This document shows, one piece after another, positions 26,296 to 35,296 of a stretch of 64,000 nt of DNA; position 1 is the stretch's first letter; each line of letters opens with the position of its first letter. The position numbers were made by a program, and so were the translations under genes. The notes under the pieces are model-generated. The model searched no databases. It was not told where the DNA came from and was given only the letters and a program-made list of their open reading frames with translations. Source of the DNA: Nocardioides albus. GTDB taxonomy: Bacteria > Actinomycetota > Actinomycetes > Propionibacteriales > Nocardioidaceae. The DNA is taken from contig NZ_BMQT01000001.1 of the NCBI RefSeq assembly GCF_014648255.1, positions 558,001 through 622,000 on the forward strand. The letters are read 5' to 3'.

Positions 26296-27306
26296 TCACA
26301 TGTTGCGCGGACCGGTGGCGTCGTCCTGCTCGGCCTTGGACATGCTCCGCGACTTCAGCAGGCTCAGGATCGTGGTGACCGCCAGGATCCCGACGATGAC
26401 GCTGAGCGAGACCGAGATCGGGATCTCGGGGGCCCACTCGACGTGGTTGCCACCGTTGATGAAGGGCAGCTCGTTCTCGTGGAGCGCGTGGAAGACCAGC
26501 TTCAGGCCGATGAACCCGAGCAGGATCGCCAGACCGTAGGACAGGTAGACCAGCCGCTCGAGCAGACCGCCGATGAGGAAGTAGAGCTGGCGCAGGCCCA
26601 TCAGCGCGAAGATGTTGGCGGTCAGGACCAGGTAGGGCTCCTTGGTCAGGCCGTAGATCGCCGGGATCGAGTCGAGTGCGAACAGCAGGTCGGTGACTCC
26701 CAGGGCGCAGATGACGACGAACATCGGGGTCGCGATCCGCTTGCCGTTCTCGCGGATGAACATCTTGGCGCTGGTCCACTGCGAGGTCATCGGGATGTGC
26801 CGTTCGAGGAACTTCACGATGGCGGGCTCTTCGTACTCGTCCTCGTCCTCGCCACCCTCCATGGCCAGCTTGACCGCGGTGTAGATCAGGAACGCGCCGA
26901 ACAGGTAGAAGACCCAGCTGAAGTTCTCGATGGCGGCCGCGCCCACGGCGATGAAGATGCCGCGGAAGACCAGCGCCAGGATGATGCCGATCAGCAGCGC
27001 CTTCTGCTGGTACTGCCTCGGCACCGCGAACTTCGACATGATGATGATGAAGATGAACAGGTTGTCGACCGAGAGCGAGTACTCCGTCAGCCAGCCCGCG
27101 AAGAACTCAGTGCCGTACTTCGCGCCCGAGAAGACGAAGACGCCGATGCCGAACAGCACGGCCAGACCGATGTAGACGCTCAGCGCGACGATCAGCTCCC
27201 GGCGCGAGGGCTCGTGCGGGCGGCGGCCGATGACGAGTACGTCGAAGAGCAGCACAGCGCTGGCGATTCCGATGGTCAACCACCAGATGAGCGGTGAGAC
27301 GTCCAC
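26296..27306 (-). CDS. TerC family membrane protein (Alx-like)
   Basis: 336 aa with about nine TM helices. Family motifs with intramembrane acidic residues are visible: SLSVDNLFIFIIIM, a cytoplasmic acidic loop GGEDEDEYEEP, and VTDLLFALDSIPAIYGL. TerC/Alx proteins export manganese or protect against tellurite and metal stress, partly by metallating secreted proteins. Starts with GTG 27306, preceded by AAGGAG. No yybP-ykoY manganese riboswitch is recognisable in the 257-bp upstream gap shared with the flavin reductase gene. Confidence 0.93.
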   Translation of the reverse strand: MDVSPLIWWLTIGIASAVLLFDVLVIGRRPHEPSRRELIVALSVYIGLAVLFGIGVFVFSGAKYGTEFFAGWLTEYSLSVDNLFIFIIIMSKFAVPRQYQQKALLIGIILALVFRGIFIAVGAAAIENFSWVFYLFGAFLIYTAVKLAMEGGEDEDEYEEPAIVKFLERHIPMTSQWTSAKMFIRENGKRIATPMFVVICALGVTDLLFALDSIPAIYGLTKEPYLVLTANIFALMGLRQLYFLIGGLLERLVYLSYGLAILLGFIGLKLVFHALHENELPFINGGNHVEWAPEIPISVSLSVIVGILAVTTILSLLKSRSMSKAEQDDATGPRNM

Positions 27307-27563
27307 GAAGGGACTCCTTAGATCGTGAGGCAGAGCGTTCGTTCTTTGGGGAAGATTAGGCGACCGAGGTCAAACCTTCGAAGTCGCAACACCCGACCCG
27401 GGCTGTATAACGAGTGCTGAACTAGTCTAACGAGCAGCAATCCTGGCGCTCCCGCATGATCTCAGGCGTGGACGGACAGATGAGTCGGCGATCACACCCT
27501 GGATGACTGGACCTCAACCGGACTTGATGTCCTAGCGTCGCGGTGAAAGAGAGAGGAGGGGGT

Positions 27564-28094
27564 GTGAGCGACACACTCACCGACCAGTTCAAGGCCGGCT
27601 TCCGTCGATATTCCACGGGCGTGGCCATCGCCGCCACCTCGACCGAGACGGGACCTGTCGGGGCAACGATCTCGAGTCTGGCCTCCGTGAGCGCGAACCC
27701 GCCGATGCTGTCGTTCTCGGTCTCCCGGCTGGGCCGGTCCGGGCCGGCGCTGAGCGCGAGCGAACGTCTCGCGGTGCACACCCTGACCGCATCGCAGGCC
27801 GACGTGGCCGCTGCCTTCGCCGACCGGAACGCGCCACGATTCACTCTCGCCCAGGGCTGGGCGCTCTCCCACGGAGAGCCGCCGGTCCTGCGCGACGCGG
27901 CGGCCAGTTTCTACGGACACGTGGTCCGCGTCGTCCCGGCCGGGGAGGCCTGGCTGGTGCTGCTCGAGGTCGACACGATGGAGCTCGGCGACACTGCCGA
28001 GCCGCTCCTGCACCACGACCGGCGCTACTGGTCGCTCGGCCCCGCCGTCAGCACCCTCCCGCTCGAACGCATCCTGCCGGAGAAGGCTTCCTGA
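27564..28094 (+). CDS. flavin reductase-like domain protein
   Basis: 176 aa, flavin reductase (FMN-binding split-barrel) family: FRRYSTGVAIAATS, GPVGATISSLASVSANPP (flavin phosphate region), LAVHTLTASQADVAAAFADR and the terminal HHDRRYW. Supplies reduced FMN/FAD to a two-component monooxygenase in known members; no oxygenase partner is adjacent. The start is GTG 27564, directly after GAGGAGGGGGT; an earlier in-frame GTG at 27543 precedes the ribosome site. sodN follows 48 bp downstream, separated by a short palindrome. Confidence 0.87.
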   Translation: MSDTLTDQFKAGFRRYSTGVAIAATSTETGPVGATISSLASVSANPPMLSFSVSRLGRSGPALSASERLAVHTLTASQADVAAAFADRNAPRFTLAQGWALSHGEPPVLRDAAASFYGHVVRVVPAGEAWLVLLEVDTMELGDTAEPLLHHDRRYWSLGPAVSTLPLERILPEKAS

Positions 28095-28112
28095 CCGTCG
28101 ACATCGACGGTC
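28093..28112. promoter_or_regulatory. 20-bp perfect palindrome before sodN
   Basis: GACCGTCGA and TCGACGGTC around CA, overlapping the last codon of the flavin reductase gene and followed by TTTCC. It could be a weak terminator that insulates sodN or an operator for a sodN regulator. It does not resemble known Nur boxes. Confidence 0.4.
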
Positions 28113-28142
28113 TTTCCACATCACCACCGAGAGGAACCAACC

Positions 28143-28538
28143 ATGCGTCTTTTCGCTCCCACCATCGAGGTATCCGCCCACTGCGACCTGCCCTGCGGCG
28201 TCTACGACCCCGCCCAGGCACGCATCGAGGCCGAGTCCGTCAAGGCAGTCATCGCCAAGGCCCTCGACAGCGACGACCCCGACTTCCGCACCCGCGCGGT
28301 GATCATCAAGGAACAGCGCTCCAACCTGGTCAAGGAGCACCTGTGGGTGCTGTGGACCGACTACTTCAAGCCCCCGCACTTCGAGAAGTACCCCCAGCTC
28401 CACACCCTCGTCAACGAGGCCACCAAGCTCGCCGGTGCCTCCGGCACCAAGGGCACCCTCGACCTCGAGGTAGCCGACAAGCTCCTCGCCAAGATCGACG
28501 AGATCGCCGAGATCTTCTGGGCGACCAAGAAGGCCTGA
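28143..28538 (+). CDS. sodN: nickel-containing superoxide dismutase
   Basis: 131-aa precursor. A 12-residue leader precedes the nickel hook HCDLPCGVYDP: His13, Cys14 and Cys18 become His1, Cys2 and Cys6 after leader removal, and Tyr21 becomes Tyr9. The rest is the four-helix bundle (VKEHLWVLWTDYFKPPHFEKYP). Disproportionates superoxide in the cytoplasm; needs Ni import and leader cleavage by a SodX-type protease. sodX is normally adjacent but is not seen here. Preceded by a GAGAGGA ribosome site and followed by a strong terminator. Confidence 0.96.
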   Translation: MRLFAPTIEVSAHCDLPCGVYDPAQARIEAESVKAVIAKALDSDDPDFRTRAVIIKEQRSNLVKEHLWVLWTDYFKPPHFEKYPQLHTLVNEATKLAGASGTKGTLDLEVADKLLAKIDEIAEIFWATKKA

Positions 28539-28572
28539 CAAGAAGACCTGAGTCTTCGCAAGATCTCTTGCG

Positions 28573-28616
28573 AGAAGCCAGGTTCCGGCGCCAGCCGGGA
28601 CCTGGCTTCTTTCTGT
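28573..28616 (+). terminator. intrinsic terminator of sodN
   Basis: AGAAGCCAGGT (28573-28583) pairs with ACCTGGCTTCT (28600-28610) and is followed by TTTCTG, a classic stem with a short T-run. Another perfect inverted repeat, TCGCAAGA and TCTTGCGA (28556-28573), lies immediately before it. Confidence 0.88.
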
Positions 28617-28642
28617 TCCACCCCTCCGAGGGCATAGACGTA

Positions 28643-28670
28643 TGACAAGTACGTCACTAGTGTGACAAGT
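28643..28670. promoter_or_regulatory. operator-like site upstream of the GH28 gene
   Basis: Palindrome GTCAC-TAGT-GTGAC (28653-28666) set within two direct copies of TGACAAGT (28643-28650 and 28663-28670) exactly 20 bp apart. Lies 54 bp upstream of the secreted hydrolase gene. Suits a sugar-responsive dimeric repressor (LacI or GntR type), though no such gene is adjacent. Confidence 0.45.
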
Positions 28671-28723
28671 TCCACGTCCCCCGCGCGGCGGCCTCGGCCG
28701 CCGTCGAACGTTGAGGAGCACGC

Positions 28724-30127
28724 ATGCGTCATCGTCGAAAGCGCACCACCCCCTTACTGCTCGCCCTCGGTCTCGTCGGAACGCTCGCCGCGGCCATGCC
28801 CGCCACCGCCGACCAGCCGGTCGAGCGGCCCGCCGGAGGCCCGGATGCTGCCGCGATCGCGAAGATCGTCGACCACATCGGCGAGCCTGCGATCCCGGAC
28901 CGCGACTACGAGATCACCGACTTCGGTGCCGTCGGCGACGGCACGACCGACGCCCTGCCGGCGATCCGGGCGGCGATCGAGAAGGCCTCCGCCGACGGCG
29001 GCGGCCGCGTCGTACTCCCTGAGGGCACGTGGCTGTCCGAAGGGCCGGTGCACCTCGCGAGCAACATCGACCTCCATGTCTCCGACGGGGCCACGCTGCT
29101 GTTCGGCACCGACACCGACGATTACCTGCCGGTGGTGCGTACGCGCTGGGAGGGCACCGAGCTGGACGGCTACTCACCGCTCATCTACGCCAACGCCGTG
29201 CACGACGTCGCCATCACCGGATCAGGCACCATCGACGGCAACGAGGACTCCGAGTTCCATGCCTGGAAGGCGCAGGAGAAGCCGGATCAGCTGCGGCTGC
29301 GCCAGATGGGCTTCGACGGTGTCCCCGTCGAAGAGCGCGTCTTCGGTAAGGGCACCTTCCTGCGGCCCAGCGCCATCCAGTTCTTCAATGCCGAGCGAGT
29401 TCTGCTGGAGGACTACACCGTCACCAACTCGCCGTTCTGGATCAACCACCTCGTCTACACCGATCAGGCCACCGTACGAGGGCTCAACGTCGACAGCCAC
29501 CGCGCCAACAACGACGGCATCGACGTCGACTCCAGCACCAACGTGCTGATCGAGGAGAACCGCTTCCGCACCGGCGACGACTCGGTCGTCGTGAAGTCGG
29601 GACGTGACCTCGACGGGCGCACCATCGCCCGACCCAGCGAGAACGTCGTGATCCGCCGCAACGACATGGGCGGCGAGGACGGCATCGCACTGGGCAGCGA
29701 GATGTCGGGCGGCATCAAGGGCGTTTACTTCACCGACAACGTACTGCGCGACGGCGCCTCGGCGATCCGTTTCAAGGGCAACCTCGACCGTGGCGGCACG
29801 GTCGAGAAGATCCGGGTCAGCAACATGGAGGTCGGCAGCTTCGAGACGTTCATCTGGTTCCAGCTGGACTACCCCGGCGAGCTGGGCGGCAACTATCCGC
29901 CCGTCTACCGCGACATCGTCTTCTCCGACATCACCGTCGCCTCGGCAAAGACCGGGCTCGACATCCACGGGCCCGCCGACGCGCCGCTGAGCGACGTCAC
30001 TCTCCGTGACGTCACGATCGATCAGGTCGAGACGCCGATGGTCCTGGAGAACGTCGAGGACCTGCGCTTCGACGACGTCCGGTTCGGCGACCAGCACGTC
30101 GACGGAGAGCTCGACTGGGTGTCCTGA
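28724..30127 (+). CDS. secreted glycoside hydrolase family 28 (polygalacturonase-like)
   Basis: 467 aa. Twin-Arg-poor but clear signal peptide (RHRRKRTT, hydrophobic LLLALGLVGTLAAA, cleavage near ATA-D30). The mature part starts with the pectate-lyase-like fold entry ITDFGAVGDGTTDALPAI. GH28 catalytic blocks follow: NNDGIDVDSS, RTGDDSVVVKSGRD, GGEDGIALGSEMSGG and IRFKGN, supplying the Asp triad. The usual GHG is replaced by GSEMSGG, a form seen in exo-acting or non-classical members. Probably hydrolyses pectic or related galacturonan chains outside the cell. Ends before a 15-bp hairpin. Confidence 0.88.
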   Translation: MRHRRKRTTPLLLALGLVGTLAAAMPATADQPVERPAGGPDAAAIAKIVDHIGEPAIPDRDYEITDFGAVGDGTTDALPAIRAAIEKASADGGGRVVLPEGTWLSEGPVHLASNIDLHVSDGATLLFGTDTDDYLPVVRTRWEGTELDGYSPLIYANAVHDVAITGSGTIDGNEDSEFHAWKAQEKPDQLRLRQMGFDGVPVEERVFGKGTFLRPSAIQFFNAERVLLEDYTVTNSPFWINHLVYTDQATVRGLNVDSHRANNDGIDVDSSTNVLIEENRFRTGDDSVVVKSGRDLDGRTIARPSENVVIRRNDMGGEDGIALGSEMSGGIKGVYFTDNVLRDGASAIRFKGNLDRGGTVEKIRVSNMEVGSFETFIWFQLDYPGELGGNYPPVYRDIVFSDITVASAKTGLDIHGPADAPLSDVTLRDVTIDQVETPMVLENVEDLRFDDVRFGDQHVDGELDWVS

Positions 30128-30149
30128 CCCGACACCCCCGATACCCCGT

Positions 30150-30195
30150 CCCGCCCGCCGCGCGCTTCCTGCGAGAGGATCGCGCGGCGGGCGGG
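30150..30195. terminator. GC-rich hairpin terminator after the GH28 gene
   Basis: CCCGCCCGCCGCGCG and CGCGCGGCGGGCGGG form a perfect 15-bp stem with a 16-nt loop, starting 22 bp after the stop codon. No T-run follows. Confidence 0.8.
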
Positions 30196-30236
30196 GCATC
30201 GGGCCGCCCCGTACCGAATGTCGTGGAAGGAACAGC

Positions 30237-31211
30237 ATGAACACAGTTCGACAGGTCAGCGCTTTCGTGGGTCGATGGTTCGCCTTGATCGTCCTGATCG
30301 CCGGTGCCATCGCGCTGGCCACCCCCAGCACGTTCGACGGGTGGGCGGCCCAGGTTCCTCTGCTCCTCCAGATCATCATGCTCGGGATGGGCATGACGCT
30401 CCGGCCGCGCGACTTCGCGATCATCGGCCGCCGGCCCTGGGCGCTCCTGCTCGGCGTCGCCGCTCAGTACACGGTGATGCCTCTGCTCGGCTGGGGCATC
30501 GCCCACATGCTCAGCCTCTCGGCCGTGCTCACCGCCGGGATGATCCTGGTCGGCTGCGCACCGGGCGGCACCGCGTCCAACGTCATGGTGTTCCTGGCCC
30601 GCGGCGACACAGCGCTGTCGGTGGCCATGACCTCCGTGTCGACCCTGCTCGCTCCGGTGATGACGCCACTCCTCGTCCTCCTGCTGATCGGTGAGGACCT
30701 CCCCGTCTCAGCGAGCGACCTCTTCGTCTCGATCGTGAAGATCGTGCTCGTCCCGGTTCTGCTCGGGCTGGTGCTCCGGCTGTTGCTGCCCCGCCTCATC
30801 GAGCGCGTCATCGACGTACTCCCCTTGATCTCGGTCGCCGGTATCACCGCGGTCGTGCTGGCCGTCGTCGCCGGCAGCGCCTCGACCCTCCTCTCCGTCG
30901 GCCTCCTGATCGTCGTGGCCGTGATCCTGCACAACACCGCCGGCCTGGCCCTGGGGTACGCGGTGGGCCGGGTCTGCGGCATGCCCGTCTCGAGTCGACG
31001 TGCCATCAGCATCGAGGTCGGCATGCAGAACTCCGGCCTCGCCGCCGCGCTGGCCACCGTCCACTTCTCGCCCGCCGCCGCGCTGCCCGCCGCGATCTTC
31101 TCGGTGTGGCACAACGTGTCCGGGTCGACCCTGGCGAGCTACTGGTCACGGCGTCCCATCGAAGGCGACGATGTCACCTCATCGGAAGTCGCCCCGGCCA
31201 CCGACCGCTGA
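30237..31211 (+). CDS. bile acid:sodium symporter (BASS) family transporter
   Basis: 324 aa, about ten TM helices. The family core is present: LGMGMTLRPRDF, VGCAPGGTASNVMVFLARGD (Na+ site region) and the crossover IEVGMQNSGLAAALA. Close in motif style to the PanS/YocS branch that moves small organic anions such as ketopantoate with Na+. Start ATG 30237 with GGAAGGA upstream; the frame is open back to 30006 inside the GH28 gene. Its last 33 bp overlap the convergent acyl-CoA synthetase gene. Substrate unknown. Confidence 0.88.
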   Translation: MNTVRQVSAFVGRWFALIVLIAGAIALATPSTFDGWAAQVPLLLQIIMLGMGMTLRPRDFAIIGRRPWALLLGVAAQYTVMPLLGWGIAHMLSLSAVLTAGMILVGCAPGGTASNVMVFLARGDTALSVAMTSVSTLLAPVMTPLLVLLLIGEDLPVSASDLFVSIVKIVLVPVLLGLVLRLLLPRLIERVIDVLPLISVAGITAVVLAVVAGSASTLLSVGLLIVVAVILHNTAGLALGYAVGRVCGMPVSSRRAISIEVGMQNSGLAAALATVHFSPAAALPAAIFSVWHNVSGSTLASYWSRRPIEGDDVTSSEVAPATDR

Positions 31212-33320
31212 CGAGCTCCGGACGAGCAGCGCGTCGACGGCGACCGGACGACCGGAGTCGTCGATGAGAAGCGGGTTGATCTCGAGGGACTCCAGGTCGG
31301 CTGTCTCGCGAGCGACGAGCTCGGAGAAGCTCACCACGGCAGCCGCGAGGGCGTCCCGATCGACGGCGACTCGTCCCCGCGGCCCGTCGAGGAGCTCGGC
31401 ATAGCGCAGTCTGTTCATCATGGCGTGTGCATCGTCGGAGGTCAGCGGCGGCAGTCGCACCTGGACGTCGGCGGCGATCTCCGTCAGTACGCCACCGATC
31501 CCCAGCACCACCACCGGCCCGAACACCGGATCCCGGCGCATACCGAGGATCAGCTCGGTGTCCGAGGAGATCATCGGCTGGACGACCAGACGACGATCGG
31601 TCACGTCGTGCCGCTCGGCGGCCGCGAGGATCCGGTCCGCCGCGGCGCGCACCTGGTCCGCGTCGACCAGCCCGACCTGCACCAGCCCGAGATCCGACTT
31701 GTGCGCAACCTCGGTCGAGAGGATCTTCACGACCGAGGGGAAGCCGAGCCGCGCTGCTGTCGCTGCCGCCTCCTCCGCCGTCGTGACCTCGTCTTCAGCC
31801 ACGACGGGTACGCCGTGGGCGGCGAGCAGCCGCTTGACCTCGACCTCGTCGACCACGCGGCCGGGCGTCGGCACCGGTTCGTCGTGGGGATCAGCCGCCG
31901 AGGTGGTCGGCGTGGACTCGGCGGGGGCCCAGAACCGGACGAGCGAGGACAGCGCGCGGATCGCTCGGACCGGTTCGGTGAACCCGACCAGACCGGCCCG
32001 CGCGAGGCGAGGGACGGCACGGCCGGTGCCGCCGACCCACACGGTGACGATGGGCCTGTCGGTGCGTGCTGCGGCCGACTCCACGATCTCGCAGACCTGG
32101 TCCTCCTGACGCTGCATGTTGCCCACCAGCACCGTGATGATGTCGGTGTCGGGATGCTCGATGGCGACGTCGAGGGCCTTGCGGAGCAGCTCGGGATCGG
32201 TCACCAGCGCACCGGTCACGTCGATCGGGTTGCGGACCGATGCGAACGCCGGCAGCACCGCGGCCATCCGCTCCGCCCAGGCCCGATCCCAGGGCGCGAG
32301 GCTGAGACCGTGGTCCTCGATGGCGTCGGCCATCAGCACCCCGGCCCCGCCGGACAGCGTGATCACGGTCAGTCGGCCGCCCTTCGGCCGAGCGCTCAGC
32401 CCGAACACCCGCCCGAGGTCGAGCAGGTGGTCCACGTCGTGGGCGCGCACCGCGCCGTACTGGGCGAGCAGCCCGTCGAAGACGGCGTCGGCTCCGGCCA
32501 GCGCACCCGTGTGGGAAGCGGCCGCCGCCGCGCCGGCCCGGGAGCGGCCGACCTTCATCAGACAGACCGGTACGCCGTTCGCCCGGGCGGTCGCCAACGC
32601 CTGCCGGAGCCGCTGCGGCGTACGCACTCCCTCGACGTACCCGAGAACGACCTTGGTGGCGTCGTCCTGGACGAGGCCTTCGACCACCTCGGCGAGCGAG
32701 ATGTCCATCTCGTTGCCGGTGCTGACGAACCGACCGAGCCCGATACCCGACGTCTGCGCCTCGGTCAGGATGAAGGCACCCATCGCCCCGCTCTGCGTGA
32801 CGAACGCGATGCCGTCGTCGCGCAGCACGAGCGACTCGTCGTCGATCCCGGTCATGAAGGTCGCGGTGACGCCGTCAGCGGCGCCGATCACCCCGTTGCA
32901 GTTGGGACCCAGCACCCGGACGCCGTAGCGGCGCGCGACCGCCGCGACCTCGTCCTGGAGGGCGGCGCCCTCGGGACCGGTCTCGGCGAAGCCGGACGCG
33001 AACACGATCACGACGGGCACACCGAGCTCGCCGCACTCGGCGATGGCCGGCGCCACCTCGGAGGCCTGGACCACCACCACAGCCAGCTCGGGGACGACAG
33101 GGAGCTCGCTCAGCGCGGCGTGGCAACGGAGGCCCTGGACCTCGTCCCGGCTCGGATTGACCGGATAGATCTCGCCCTGGAAGCCGTGCATCACGAGATA
33201 GCGCAACGTACGTCCGGCTGCCTTGAGACCGTTCGAGGACGCCCCCACGATGGCGATGCTGCGCGCTGCGAACAGATGGCGGACCAAGTCGACGGGCGAG
33301 ACGGAATCGGCGGATTGCAT
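31179..33320 (-). CDS. NDP-forming acetate--CoA ligase family protein
   Basis: 713 aa single-chain acyl-CoA synthetase: CoA-binding domain (IAIVGASSNGLKAAGRTLRY, about 20-120), succinyl-CoA-ligase-like domains with the phospho-histidine in ASHTGALAGADAVFDG, and a C-terminal ATP-grasp domain (about 495-700; GFPSVVKILS, VVLGIGGVLTE). Converts a carboxylic acid to its CoA thioester with ADP formation or runs in reverse for ATP synthesis. Monocistronic, convergent with the BASS transporter. Acyl specificity not predictable. Confidence 0.92.
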   Translation of the reverse strand: MQSADSVSPVDLVRHLFAARSIAIVGASSNGLKAAGRTLRYLVMHGFQGEIYPVNPSRDEVQGLRCHAALSELPVVPELAVVVVQASEVAPAIAECGELGVPVVIVFASGFAETGPEGAALQDEVAAVARRYGVRVLGPNCNGVIGAADGVTATFMTGIDDESLVLRDDGIAFVTQSGAMGAFILTEAQTSGIGLGRFVSTGNEMDISLAEVVEGLVQDDATKVVLGYVEGVRTPQRLRQALATARANGVPVCLMKVGRSRAGAAAAASHTGALAGADAVFDGLLAQYGAVRAHDVDHLLDLGRVFGLSARPKGGRLTVITLSGGAGVLMADAIEDHGLSLAPWDRAWAERMAAVLPAFASVRNPIDVTGALVTDPELLRKALDVAIEHPDTDIITVLVGNMQRQEDQVCEIVESAAARTDRPIVTVWVGGTGRAVPRLARAGLVGFTEPVRAIRALSSLVRFWAPAESTPTTSAADPHDEPVPTPGRVVDEVEVKRLLAAHGVPVVAEDEVTTAEEAAATAARLGFPSVVKILSTEVAHKSDLGLVQVGLVDADQVRAAADRILAAAERHDVTDRRLVVQPMISSDTELILGMRRDPVFGPVVVLGIGGVLTEIAADVQVRLPPLTSDDAHAMMNRLRYAELLDGPRGRVAVDRDALAAAVVSFSELVARETADLESLEINPLLIDDSGRPVAVDALLVRSSSAVGGRGDFR

Positions 33321-33495
33321 GGGTGGTACCTCGTGATTCGGGTCGACTCAGCGGCCGCGCTGACGCGGTCGACCACACATCACCACAGACGTTGCTCTGT
33401 CTGCCAGGTTTCCGTCCCGCTGATCCGACCGCGAACATCAGGAGTTGCGACCCTGGTCGGATGAACTCGGCGCTCCAGCCCGGTTGACTTGCCTC

Positions 33496-33963
33496 ATGAC
33501 CTTGCGCATCGTCCGGCAGACATCGACCGTGGCGGCCCCGCTCGATGCGGTCTGGCGACGGGTGACCGACTTCGAGGGGATCAACGACGAGCTGATGCCT
33601 CTGATGCGGATGCGGGTTCCGGCCGGCATTCGCGACACCGCGATGGACACCGTGCCGCTCGGGGTGCCGCTGGGCAGGTCCTGGCTCTTCTACCTGGGGT
33701 TTCTGCCCCTCGACTACGACGACCTGATGGTCACCGAGCTCGTGCCCGGCTCACACTTCCAGGAGGTCTCGACGATGGCGTCGATGCGTCGTTGGACGCA
33801 CCGACGCGAGCTGTACGCCGTCGACGCCGGCCACACGGAGGTGACCGACGTCGTCGGCTTCGAGCCTCGGTTCGCAGCGTTGGCGAGGCCCCTGGAGCCG
33901 GTGGTCCGATGTCTCTTCGTCCACCGGCACCGGCGCCTCGCCCGCCACTTCACGGACCGCTAG
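33496..33963 (+). CDS. SRPBCC (START-like) family protein
   Basis: 155 aa. Helix-grip fold pattern with the typical start IVRQTSTVAAPLDAVWRRVTDFEGIN, central strands (VPLGRSWLFYLGFLPLDYDD), and the C-terminal long helix (FAALARPLEPVVRCLFVHRHRRLARHF is its region). Binds a small hydrophobic ligand or acts in polyketide-type chemistry in relatives; role here unknown. Start ATG 33496. In the 175-bp upstream gap an 8-bp inverted repeat (ATCCGACC/GGTCGGAT, 33423-33462) is the only visible structure. Confidence 0.8.
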   Translation: MTLRIVRQTSTVAAPLDAVWRRVTDFEGINDELMPLMRMRVPAGIRDTAMDTVPLGVPLGRSWLFYLGFLPLDYDDLMVTELVPGSHFQEVSTMASMRRWTHRRELYAVDAGHTEVTDVVGFEPRFAALARPLEPVVRCLFVHRHRRLARHFTDR

Positions 33964-33973
33964 GAGCAGGCGG

Positions 33974-35284
33974 TCACACCTCGTCGTCGACCCCGCACCA
34001 CTCGGCGATGAACAGTGCGATCGACTTCGTGATGCGGCGGATCGACTCGATGTCGACGCGCTCGTCGTTGCCGTGGATCGCTTCGGAGACCGGGCCGTAG
34101 ACGAGGGTCGGGATGTCGGCGTACTGCACGAAGACCCGGCCGTCGAGGTAGCCGGGGGTGGTGAAGCTGCCCAGCTCGGCGCCGCCGAAGGCGGCACGGT
34201 GCGACTCCCGCAGGGCCTCCTCGGCCGAGGAACCCTCCTCCAGGACGTAGCCCTGGGCGAAGAAGCCGGTACGGGTCGCGACCGCCTCGATCGCGTGCCC
34301 GCCGTCGTCCTCGGTGATCTTCGCGAGCTCGGCAGTGATCTCCTGCCACGCGTCCTCGGCGGTCACGCCCGGGTAGAGCGCGATCCGCAGGTCGACCTCG
34401 CACCACGCCGGGACGCTCGAGCCCCAGTCGCCGCCGTTGATCTTGCCGACGTTGAGGTTGATCGGGTGGTCGAGGTCCTCGAAGTAGCGGTGCTTCGTCT
34501 TCTCGGCGTTCCAGCGCTCCTCGAGCTCACGCAGCCGGCCGACGACGTGGTACGCCGCGTCGATCGCGTTGAACCCGTGAGACATCTCGCGCGGGTGGGT
34601 CGGCTGGCCGGAGACGCGGACGCGGAACCAGATGACGCCGACGTTGGCCCGGACCAGCATGTCCTCCTCCGGCTCCGGGATGAGGACGGCGTCGGCGGTG
34701 TAGCCACGCATCAGGGCCGAGAGCGATCCGTTGCCGGTGCACTCCTCTTCGACGACGGACTGCAGGTGGATGCGGCCCGTCGGGGTCAGCCCGGCAGCGC
34801 GCACGGCGTCGAGAGCGAAGAGGTTGGCGACAAGACCCGACTTCATGTCACCGGCACCGCGACCGTGCAGCCAGCCGTCGATGATGGCTGCGTCCCAGGG
34901 AGAGCGGGACCACTGGTCCTCGGGTCCCTCGGGCACGACGTCGATGTGCCCGTTGAGGATCAGCGACCGACCGTCCTCGCTCGCCGGTCGGTAGGTGCCC
35001 ACGACGTTGTCGACACCGTCATAGGAGACCTCGACGTAGCCGGCGCCGGGGTGCTCGGCCAGATCCTCGGGGTCGAGCTGCCAACGGTCCATCTCCAGGC
35101 CGCGCTGCTCCAGCGCGCCGAAGATCAGGTCCTGAGCGGACTGCTCGTTGGTGCGTACGGACGGGTGGCGGACCAGCTCCTGGGTGAAGGCGATCTGGTC
35201 GTCGAACGCCGCGTCGACGGCGTCCAGGATCCGTTGGCGCTGCGCGTCGGTCAGGACGGTGGCGGGGGTTGCGGTCTCGGACAT
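33974..35284 (-). CDS. M20-family deacylase (ArgE/DapE type)
   Basis: 436 aa zinc peptidase-like hydrolase. LILNGHIDVVPEG holds the first metal His/Asp, GRGAGDMKSG the bridging Asp, and SVVEEECTGNGS the catalytic Glu and ligand Glu; the lid domain carries SGQPTHPREMSHG, and the terminal IHGNDERVDIES the last His. Removes an acyl or carbamoyl group from an amino acid-like compound or cleaves a dipeptide. Encoded 12 bp after the MHS transporter start operon unit, so the transporter may import its substrate. Ends 10 bp from the convergent SRPBCC gene. Confidence 0.9.
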   Translation of the reverse strand: MSETATPATVLTDAQRQRILDAVDAAFDDQIAFTQELVRHPSVRTNEQSAQDLIFGALEQRGLEMDRWQLDPEDLAEHPGAGYVEVSYDGVDNVVGTYRPASEDGRSLILNGHIDVVPEGPEDQWSRSPWDAAIIDGWLHGRGAGDMKSGLVANLFALDAVRAAGLTPTGRIHLQSVVEEECTGNGSLSALMRGYTADAVLIPEPEEDMLVRANVGVIWFRVRVSGQPTHPREMSHGFNAIDAAYHVVGRLRELEERWNAEKTKHRYFEDLDHPINLNVGKINGGDWGSSVPAWCEVDLRIALYPGVTAEDAWQEITAELAKITEDDGGHAIEAVATRTGFFAQGYVLEEGSSAEEALRESHRAAFGGAELGSFTTPGYLDGRVFVQYADIPTLVYGPVSEAIHGNDERVDIESIRRITKSIALFIAEWCGVDDEV

Positions 35285-35296
35285 GTGAAGGGCCTT

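Noticed and set aside
27307..27563. Manganese (yybP-ykoY) riboswitch upstream of terC
   Set aside because: I could not find the conserved internal-loop sequences or long flanking stems; the gap looks like ordinary divergent promoter DNA.
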